Assembly: GCF_000340215.1 (NCBI RefSeq)
Contig: NW_006921546.1
Location: forward strand, 380,788 to 444,787
Reading direction: 5' to 3'
DNA: 64,000 nt
Source of the DNA: Pseudocercospora fijiensis CIRAD86
Lineage: Eukaryota; Ascomycota; Dothideomycetes; Mycosphaerellales; Mycosphaerellaceae
Part shown: positions 56,489-64,000 of the stretch, piece by piece
Layout: the number at the start of each line of letters is the position of its first letter
Position numbering within the stretch: position 1 is the stretch's first letter
Translations under genes and position numbers: made by a program
The notes under the pieces: model-generated
Databases searched by the model: none
The model's input: the letters and a program-made list of their open reading frames with translations, nothing else
Told to the model about the DNA's origin: nothing

Positions 56489-56512
56489 TAATGCTACCCC
56501 TAGGGTGCTATT
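56489..56512 (+). terminator. Post-pol stem-loop of A2
   Basis: TAATGCTACCCCTAGGGTGC then TATTAG: the A-family post-stop hairpin with a mutated loop. Confidence 0.6.
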
Positions 56513-57722
56513 AGCTAACTAATTAGAGGCAAGCAATTGTTAGTAATAAGGGACAATAAGACTATACTACTATAGAATCTACCTCTCTACTAGCGTACCC
56601 TATAAGACCCTTCTCTTAGCGGCCCCTTTTATTCCTTTATTCTACCGAGGCCCTAAGGCCTAAGCGATCGATAAGGGCGATGCGCGCGCGCGTGCGAATA
56701 ACGATAATAAAGATAATAGTATCGCGCTACGAGCTAGCAGTATACTAGCGGCCGGCGCGGCTATGTTAGTAATAGTATTGCGGAGTGTATTACTACTTAA
56801 AGAAGGAAGGATACGGCTATATTAGTAACGGTATTACCGAGTTGTTATTAGTTAAAGAAGGAAATTAGAAGCAAGGTAAAGTCGGCGCTAAGACGGCTAG
56901 CGCCGCTATTATTAACATTACCTACTATTATCGCTATACCTGCGAGGGCAACCTTATCTATACTACGAGCCTAAGGCACTATACTAGGTTAAAAGATTAA
57001 GTATATTAAAGGGTTAATTAAAACTTTAAGGCTAAGTTAAAATACTAAGAGCCGCTTAAAAGATTAAGTAGCTTAATAGACTAACTAACTAAGGGCAAAA
57101 ACTATAGAGCTAAGCTAGCTAGGGTCGATCTTACGGACAATAGGTTACTCCTCGATCTTTCCGACCCTTTAAGCGAGGCGAACCTTAACTATTGCACTTA
57201 TAATAGCCTTTACTTATAGAAACTAGACGAACTGTGTTTTTTGAAAAGATAAGATAAGATTAACAATTAAAGGCTACTAAACCTAACTAATTAGGGCTAG
57301 CGAAACTACGATAGTAAATAATAGCCCTCGTAACAATAAGAACAACCCTTAGAAGCGGACATTTCTAGGTCTTTTAAGAGTAGACGTAAAGAACTCGGTA
57401 CGACATTACTTAGAACAGAGGTAGTACTATAATACCTCGTACGCCTACCTATTATAGTAGGGGAAACGCGCTCGTATTATAATTAGTCGATAGTCCTCAA
57501 TTCTCGTAGATATATATTACTTTATTATATATAAGAATAGCGCAGTTAGAGTTAGATATAGTATTAGAAGGTAAGGTTTAACAATAGTTATATAATTAGG
57601 TAGTTAAGTGTTTAATTTAGCGCGGCTAAGCAGCTTATTAGACTTGCTAAGTTAGTAGTAATAGAGGTCGAGGTTAGAATATAGATAGGCTACGAGGGCG
57701 CGGCCTTTAGAAGGGAAGCGTA
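56513..57722 (+). other. A2 3' untranslated region
   Basis: About 1.2 kb with no coding frame. It contains GCGCGCGCG near 56,684 and, at about 56,757-56,880, an extra partial duplication of the GGCTATRTTAGTAA block absent from A1 and A3. Confidence 0.7.
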
Positions 57723-57919
57723 TATTAGGGCTAAAGAGGCTATACGTAATTAGTATATAACTAGGCCGAGTAAAGCTAGGGTCTTAGTGCCTTAGGCAGG
57801 GCTTGGCGCTTAGTAATAGGCTAACTCTCCTACCTTCCTCCCTCTCCTCCTAGATCCTTATCGAATACTACCTATTCCTACTACTACCCTATCTACCTAC
57901 TAATATAACCCTTCTTATA
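57723..57919 (+). repeat. A2 3' LTR
   Basis: Preceded by AGAAGGGAAGCGTA (polypurine region). Starts TATTAGGGC, ends CTTCTTATA, then ATAGT. Confidence 0.95.
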
Positions 57920-57924
57920 ATAGT

Positions 57925-58850
57925 CTCGTATAACCCGGGGTATCTAGCGTAACTACGACGATAGCTCCTAGGAAGGAACTATCGCTAACTAGAAGAGTAA
58001 CCGAGTCGTATTTACTAGTTATATCGGAAACACTAGCTATAGGTCCTACGAGGATATCCTTGCTACTTCTAAGCGATCTTCGGGAAACGCTATAGCGCGG
58101 TTATAAGACCGGTAATCTACGCTTTAAGTTAGTATAGCTTAAATAGGTTATATCTAGAAGTGCGCCGCTCTATACGTTAAGGCAAGTTTCTAGGTTCTAT
58201 ACTAAGAAGACGAATGCTCGAAGCGGTAGCGAGTATAATATAACGACTACCTAGTATACGAGTTAGAGTAATAATACTATCTTATATATCGTCGCTAGAG
58301 GCATCGTCGCCGGAGACAGGTCTAGCCGAGGTAACTAATTAGAGCGCGAATCTAATACTATCCTAGGGGTATTATTACGAATCTAACGATTTCGCCGGTA
58401 TTATAAATTAGGACTACTAGCTATATACCTATAGACTTAGGGAGACTTCTAAAGAAGTTTACGCGCTGTTTTATTACGCTAATCTCTAGGGCTAGCGATA
58501 AAGAGAGAGAGCTCGGGTTCTACGAGCGATTAGTATATATACCCTATATAAGAGGGTAGCTAATAAGATTAAGCCTATAAAGGGTAGCGTATATATTACC
58601 GATAGGTCTAATCCTAGGGGAAATCCTAACTAGCAATAAAAGTGCCTTAACTAGGAAGCAATATTACTACCTAGGGATAGTCCGTACGACTAGAGATATA
58701 TTACTAAAAAGTTCTCTACTATCCCTAGGGGGTTAAGGCTAATAGAGGAGAGGCTTACGAAGATTAAACCTAGTATAGAGCTTTTAGATCGTAAGCTTAA
58801 CCTGCTATACGAGCTTCTATATAAGAGGGATTTCGCCGCGCCTTCTAATG
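57925..58850 (+). pseudogene. Element E: end of gag-PR and start of pol
   Basis: The frame interrupted by A2 resumes and ends near 58,345. It is followed by the stem-loop at 58,352. A second frame leads into pol with 'RLTKIKPSIELLDRKLNLLY' and 'ELLYKRDFA', which matches the pre-RT segment of element B ('LFYEMLYNREKAL'). The pol frame is then cut by the Harbinger element. Confidence 0.7.
58352..58377 (+). promoter_or_regulatory. Stem-loop at the element E gag-PR / pol junction
   Basis: CTAATACTATCC followed by TAGGGGTATTATTA is nearly self-complementary and equivalent to the hairpin before E gag at 48,021. Confidence 0.7.
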
Positions 58851-59110
58851 CCGCTCTAGGTGCCGCTCTAGCCCCTAATATAGCCTAGTATAGCCTAATA
58901 AGGAAGTAAATAGTACGCGTATACGTATTACCTTTAGCTGCCGCTCTAGCGCTAGAGCGGCCGCTCTAGTACTAGATTAGGTTGCTAAGTAAGTAAATAT
59001 AGCTTAGCGTAGTAGAATTAGCCGCAGGTGCTAAGCTCGGGCTTCTAGCCTTCTACGTATCGCGTCGACTATCGCTATAAGATAAATTAGTATATTAATT
59101 GCTAGCAATT

Positions 59111-60559
59111 ATGTCTTACGAGAATAGCTTCTTAAGGCTCTCGTCGGTCGCCTCTACGCCTATTTCCTAGTCTCTAACCCCTACGCCGATTCTATAACCG
59201 CCGAGCGCTATTTAGCTACCTAGTAATAGTATCGATTTCGACTATTTCTATAGACCTCCTAGCTAGCTTATCTATAATAAGCGTAGTAAACTAGTCGCTT
59301 AGTCGACTAAGCGACGGACAACAATATCTTAACCTATTCCTTAGTATCTTGCCGCCCTTCGAGGTAAGATGCCTCTACTAAATACGCCGTAGCCGCTTAA
59401 CCGCAAGGCGAGTAAATCCGCTCGAAGGAAGGCGAGGTTAGCGGCTTAATTAGAAGCCGATTAAGCGGCTACTAGCATAGTCGATAAAGAGGCGCTACGA
59501 GCGAGTTAGCCTATAGGCTCTTCTAGTCTTACTAACTATTAGAAGGTCGTGCTTAGCAAGGTAGTGTTTAAGCATATAACAATGCTTAGTTAGCCTAAAA
59601 TATAGGATACTATTAGCCTAGCATTCGCAAGAGAGACCGGATTCACTTACAGAAGCTTAAAGAAGGTGTTTAAGGCAATACTAAAGGTCTATAACTAATA
59701 GCGCGACCCTAAGCAAGGCGGCACCTATATAGACTCCGGTACTAAATTTAACAACGAATATACTAATCGGCTTAGTAAGATAAAGGCGGCGATTGCTAAG
59801 AAGCAACAGTTAGCTAAAGACAAGGCGAAGGCCGCTAAGAAGAAGGAAGATAAGGCTATTAATGCTTAGCGAGTAAGACTAAACCTTACTAAAAGCTAGA
59901 AGGACAAGGGGAAGAAGAAAGCGCCCTTACTAGACCCCGAGTCTAGTAGTAGCAGTAAGTCTAATACTTATATTAATAAAGAAGAAGATAAGATAGACGA
60001 GGAAGCGGAGCGGAATAAGATTAATCTACTAGAAACAGTCTATTCGGAGGCCGACTTCGATAAAGAGGCGGTCTATAATTTATAGACTCTAGCGGCTTCT
60101 CGTTCTTTAGTAACGCCGGCTTCTCGTTCTTTAGTAACGCTACGGCTAGTCGATAAGAAGGCCTCTAAGAAGCGCAAGACAAGGCGGGAGTTAGCTAAAG
60201 AACCTCCGACAATAGAAGCTAGTATAGCGGCGTTAGTACGGTCGTTAAATAGTAGCGAAGTAAACGATAAGAGTAAGCGTAAGCTAAAGAGGCTAAAGAG
60301 CGATGTTAGTGCGCTTAAGGCCTAGAATAACACTATTCTGTCGCTCTTAAAGAACATAGCTAGCTAGTAGGAACAGGGCTCTAACTAGGCAAATTTAGTA
60401 AAGGAAAGCACTCCGGCAGTTGCCGGGGATATAGAGGTCGACCTAACCTATAAATAATTAATTAGAAGTACTTATAGTAAAGCAGAGCTATAGGAGTATA
60501 TAGTAGCGGGCGTAGATCCATTCGATCCGATAGTAGATCTGTCGTAGTTTAAGGGCTAA
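59111..60559 (+). pseudogene. Harbinger companion protein (482 codons)
   Basis: From ATG at 59,111 to TAA at 60,557-60,559 the frame holds for 482 codons with no indel; internal stops are at presumed Gln/Trp. It starts 'MSYENSFLRLSSVASTP'. The middle is strongly basic ('KKQQLAKDKAKAAKKKEDKA', 'KDKGKKKAP') and a Ser-rich block 'DPESSSSSKS' follows. The C-terminal half has 'RTRRELAKEPPTIEASIAAL'-type sequence (read 'KTRRELAKEPPT') and a likely coiled coil 'KRKLKRLKSDVSALKA.NNT'. Harbinger elements carry a second DNA-binding (Myb/SANT-like) protein needed for nuclear import or DNA binding. This ORF occupies that place, but a Myb signature was not confirmed. Confidence 0.65.
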
Positions 60560-60866
60560 TAAAATAGCATATTTGTCGCTTCTACTATATAGCTATAAAA
60601 TAGTTAATTTTAGTTATATTAAGTCGCGCAAAAAATATATTATAGCTACGATATATACGATAAAGCGCTTGTATAGTAATTCATAGGTATTAGTATTGCG
60701 TTGTAGTAAAATGTAGTGCTAAAGGTTATAGCTTAGTATATATATACATTTCGGCTAAGATAAAGTTTACCTCCGCGGACCTCCGCGGACCTCCTATATA
60801 GAACCTTCTCAACCATTACTAAATGTTAACTGCCCGCCTATATCTTCGCTTTCGTATATGTATTCG

Positions 60867-61850
60867 CTATAGATAGACAGGCTCGTCTAGAATAGGTATA
60901 TTGCCGTATAGATAGAGATATTCCGTAGTAGAGGGAGGTCTTGTCTTAAAGCGCGTATTATAGTAATTGCTACCTCGTAGGCAGGTGTATACGTTTGTAA
61001 GCAAAGTAGCCGTTAGATAATAAGACGAGACAGGCTAGTTGCTAATATATGATTGCTTAGTAAGGCCCGGATATCCCTATAACTGCAAGGTCTTTCTAAA
61101 GGCGTATTCTATCTCTATTCTTGCCCTTAATATACGAGTATTAAATGCTTGTTTTAATAGCGGCAGAGGCTTGCTAGGCTATAGACAGATAATACTATAA
61201 GTATAATAGTATACTAGATCGCTATAGAGATAGAGTATTGTCCGTTTTTCTATAAGATAGCGTATTCGCTTAGGAACCGGGGATTCTTACTAGATAGACT
61301 AGTTATTAGATCTGCCTTCGAATAGGCCGATAAGAGACGACAGTATACCGTCGGGGGTAACAATGCCTTAGAATTTGTAGCTATGCTTCTTCTTATACCC
61401 CGTATAGTAGATTCGTTAGTCGTAGGTAGACCGAAGAGGCCTTATAGTGCTACGGAATGTACTAGTAATAAAACCCCAAAAATTACCTAGATATCTAGCT
61501 CTTTTAATACTGCGTACAAAGCCCCTTATAATATAATATCGTCTTAATCGTAGGTGCTACCGGACAAGGCTTCCGAATTGCTCCTTAATATAGAGTATCG
61601 TGTCCGAGAAGATTGCCGATATAAAGCACTTTAGTCGGCTAAAATAGTTAGTTAGGTCCTTCTAGCGACACGGATACGATAGTCGCCGATATATAATACA
61701 GAATGCTAGCTCCGGCTCGTAGACGTAACGATTAGACTAGTATATAGTATCGATTCGCAATATAATAGCTAGGAAGCGAATCTCTGCCTTGCTAAACCTA
61801 TTACCGCGGTAATTAGCTAAGCGTAGTAGTAGTGAGGTCTATCTAACCTT
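60867..61850 (-). pseudogene. PIF/Harbinger (HARBI1-like, DDE_Tnp_4) transposase
   Basis: Minus-strand blocks in order: 'LAFCIIYRRLSYPCR.KDL', 'RLKCFISAIFSDTILYI', 'WGFITSTFRSTIRPLRSTYD', 'YYTGYKKKHSYKF.GIVTPD', 'SSLIGLFEGRSNN', 'YLYSDLVYYYTYSIICL' and 'NTRILRARIEIEYAFRKTL'. It ends with TAG at 60,867. These match the Harbinger nuclease: L-A-Y-P-C-R-W, (D)GT-x-R, GxKRxHxxKFQ, GDPAYY and R-x-x-x-E-x-x-F-G. The second Asp and the Glu are present; the first Asp (normally in FIDGT) reads Thr. The reading frame shows few stops, making it one of the better preserved genes here. Confidence 0.88.
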
Positions 61851-62224
61851 CTAACCTTCTAAAATATATACTAACTATTAATAATAATAACAACCTCTAA
61901 AAACGGCGATATACCTAAATTTATCTTCTACCTTTATATCGATATAATCGTCTAGACTCTATGCCTTCCTTATATACGGAATTGTCGGCCGCGAGCGGAA
62001 ACTACGGTCTCTACGCTTCGTATACACCTAAGCGATTAATATAACGACGATTGCTAGCAAGCGCGACCTTACTACCTTAACGACTACTATTTTGCCTATA
62101 CTATATACGCGCTACGCGCTCGGAAATACGATATCTATACGAAGCGGAAAGAGACGGAATACTAGGCTTATTCGAGATATAGCGGCTATAATTAGGAGCT
62201 AGAGCGGCACCTAGAGCGGCACCT

Positions 62225-63720
62225 AGAGCAGGTACGGCGAAATCCTTCTATAACCGCGAAGCCGTATTAGTATATAACTTTACTTACCTAGGTAGAATAA
62301 ACCCGGAGGTTGCCCCTCTATAGAAGATCCGAACGATCGAATATAAGCCTTAGGCCTATCTAGGGTTTAAGCTAAACCTAAGCCTACGAGGTATAGTTAA
62401 AGATATAATACGATAGCGTATAAAGGCTAGTATACTAGAGCCTTCCTATACCTCGTATCGCAATCTATACTTCCTAGTTTAAAAGAAGATAGCTCCTAGG
62501 GAACTAAAGAAGTACCGGCTAATTAACGCTATATAAAAGTTTAATATAGTTACGATTAGAGATACTAACCTTACCCCGGAGACTAATAGGTTCTTAGAAG
62601 CCTTTACTAACTATATTATAGCCTTACTAGTTAACGTATTCTCGGGCTACGACTAGATCCCTCTCTACCCTAAGAGCCGGGACCTTACTAGTTTCGAAAC
62701 GCCTCTTAGACTATATAGACAAACTACTCTTCCCTAAGGGGCGACTAACTTAGTAGCCTAGTTCGTTCGTATTATAAACTAAGTCCTCGCGGCCTATATC
62801 TCCTATATAGCGATGCCTTTCCTAGACGATATCGGTATTAAAGGTCCTAAAACAAGGTACGATAATAAAGAAGTAGAGAGTAGTATCCGGAGGTTCTTCC
62901 TCGAATATATCTAGAACCTCGATAGTGTCCTCTACGACCTAGAGCGAGCTAACCTAACGGTCTATAGAGAAAAGCTTTAGCTCCTATATAAGCGAATAAA
63001 TTCTGTCGGGTTTGTAACCGATAAGAACGGCCGCTATCCTAATAATATACGGGTTCTAAAGATAGTATCCTAGCCGGACCCTACCTATTAGAAGGATATC
63101 CGAACCTAGCTTAGAGTAGTCTCCTACTTCTATATCTAGGTCGAGAACTTTGTATTAGTATATAAGCCTTTATATACCTTACTTAAGAAGGATACTAAGT
63201 TTTAATAGACCTCCGTATACTAAGTAGCTAAGGATATAGTAACTAAGGCACTCGTTAGCGTACCTACACTTATATCTATTAACTACTTAGAGGATACGGG
63301 TTTGCTAGTTATCGCTATCGACTCGAGCGGGGAAGGCTATAGCGAGATACTAATATAGTATAATCGTAAAGAACTATCTTTACGTTACCCTATCTAGTAC
63401 GACTTAGGTCTATAGAAACTAATCGAGGCCCGATATAACGCCGGCAAGCGAGAATGCCTTAGAGTCTATAAGGCTCTAAAGAAGTTCTAACTATAGCTCT
63501 TTAGTATATTCTTTCGCCTAGAGATCGATACTTAGACGCTAGTCTATTAGCTTAACCGTATAGCCTCCGACCTACTAAACTCTATAATAGCTCGGTAGGT
63601 TACCTAGATCTATTTATTTAACTTCGACGTCTTCTATATTCCTAGTAAGAAGCATACTAGACCGGATAGCCTTTCTAGGTAGCCTGCTATAGAAGAGGAT
63701 ATCGCCGAGATAATAGAAGA
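62225..63720 (+). pseudogene. Element E reverse transcriptase and RNase H
   Basis: Reads 'NPEVAPL.KIRTIEYKP', 'YRNLYFLV.KKIAPRELKKY', 'ALLVNVFSGYD.IPLYPKSR', 'TTLP.GATNLVA.FVRII' and the catalytic 'FLDDIGIKGPKTRYDNKEVE' at about 62,818. Then 'GFVTDKNGRYPNNIRVLKIV'. RNase H carries 'LVIAIDSSGEGYSEIL' and 'IEARYNAGKRECLRVYKAL' and ends 'IPSKKHTRPDSLSR.PA'. It is the same clade as element B. Both catalytic Asp codons (GAC GAT) survive. Confidence 0.93.
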
Positions 63721-64000
63721 AGAGGATATCGACGCAGTTATTAACTGTACCTTCTTTACTGCCTTCTATATTAATGCTATACTAGCAATTACTAGGTCCG
63801 CTACCGATAAATAGCCCGATAACTAACCTAGTAACTAACCTAACGAACCTAACGGGTAGCCTAAGGATAAGCCCGAAGAAGGTCCTACTAGTAGTAGCGA
63901 TAACGAGACTAGTACTAAGGCGGATAAATTAGATAGAGATAATATCCTTAATAGGGTCTACTCCGACGACTCCTATTATATCGCCTACTTCCTAACCTAT
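63721..64000 (+). pseudogene. Element E pol, acidic linker after RNase H (runs off window)
   Basis: An acidic, Asn/Pro/Asp-rich stretch ('EGPTSSSDNETSTKADKLDR') precedes the expected integrase, which lies beyond the window end. Confidence 0.7.

Larger units (their letters stand above)
50820..57919 (+). mobile_element. Element A copy 2 (A2), full-length chromodomain Gypsy retrotransposon
   Basis: LTRs of 197 bp (50,820-51,016 and 57,723-57,919) are flanked by a perfect ATAGT duplication (50,815-50,819 and 57,920-57,924). Total length is 7,100 bp, with the same gene order as A1 on the + strand. More Gln/Trp/Cys codons are lost than in A1. It interrupts element E at the end of the protease coding region. 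Confidence 0.96.
58849..62224. mobile_element. PIF/Harbinger DNA transposon inside element E pol
   Basis: Two genes in convergent orientation (companion + strand, transposase - strand) lie between inverted GCCGCTCTAGGTGCCGCTCTAGC repeats (written in halves: GCCGCTCTAGGT, GCCGCTCTAGC). The left repeat is at 58,850-58,886 and the right at about 62,184-62,224, where one extra 12-bp unit is present. Host element E coding sequence resumes on either side (left 'LLYELLYKRDFA', right 'FTYLGRINPEVAP'). TAA at 58,846-58,848 could be the 3-bp target, but a matching right copy was not established, so exact ends are uncertain. Confidence 0.8.

Noticed and set aside
1..64000. CRISPR array, rRNA or bacterial operon
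   Set aside because: No regular spaced repeats, no rRNA-like conserved segments, and no Shine-Dalgarno-led gene strings; intron remnants, RIP and LTR elements point to a fungus.

Overview
This window is a nested graveyard of transposable elements from a filamentous ascomycete (Pezizomycotina) genome with active repeat-induced point mutation (RIP). CpA and TpG are almost absent while TpA is everywhere: the first 60 bases hold no CpA or TpG and seven TpA. Nearly every reading frame I could follow is broken at Gln and Trp codons (CAG/CAA to TAG/TAA, TGG to TAG), with few frameshifts. CpG is spared, so the pressure fell on CpA. I found no intact single-copy host gene. Species cannot be named.

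Layout. 1-3.0 kb: two separate histone H3-fold relics on the + strand, the second with intron remnants, separated by an unidentified relic with a 361-bp tandem duplication. 3.0-4.0 kb: a less mutated interval with a minus-strand unidentified relic. 4.0-6.0 kb: a second copy of part of an unusual ORF ('ORF3'), joined at 6.0 kb to the 3' end of an element-A copy (to 7.46 kb). 7.46-15.40 and 36.69-38.3 kb: element C, a minus-strand Ty3/Gypsy chromovirus (gag, PR, RT-RNase H, integrase, chromodomain, extension). It is split by element B (15,405-36,689; TSD CTAG or ACTAG), a giant + strand Gypsy element of about 14 kb net with gag-PR, pol and a third ORF of over 1,100 codons before the 3' LTR. B is in turn split by A1 (22,474-29,601; minus strand; 197-bp LTRs; TSD GGAGG).

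38.9-41.7 kb: a minus-strand Plavaka-type DNA transposase relic. 41.7-45.2 kb: mostly unassigned, with a (CTA)24 microsatellite, a 135/136-bp minisatellite and a 206-bp foldback. 45.19 kb: solo A LTR (TSD CCTTT). 45.7-47.06 kb: unidentified + strand relic. From about 47 kb to the end: element E, another + strand Gypsy element, interrupted by A2 (50,820-57,919; TSD ATAGT) and by a PIF/Harbinger transposon (about 58.85-62.22 kb) carrying a DDE transposase and a 482-codon companion ORF.

The most unusual signals are the H3-like relics; the palindromic tetranucleotide motif GCTAGCTAGCTAGG at four ORF boundaries of element B; a second hairpin type at matching boundary positions in E and C, and just after pol in A; and the third ORF of B, which also exists as a separate, chimeric copy at 4-6 kb.
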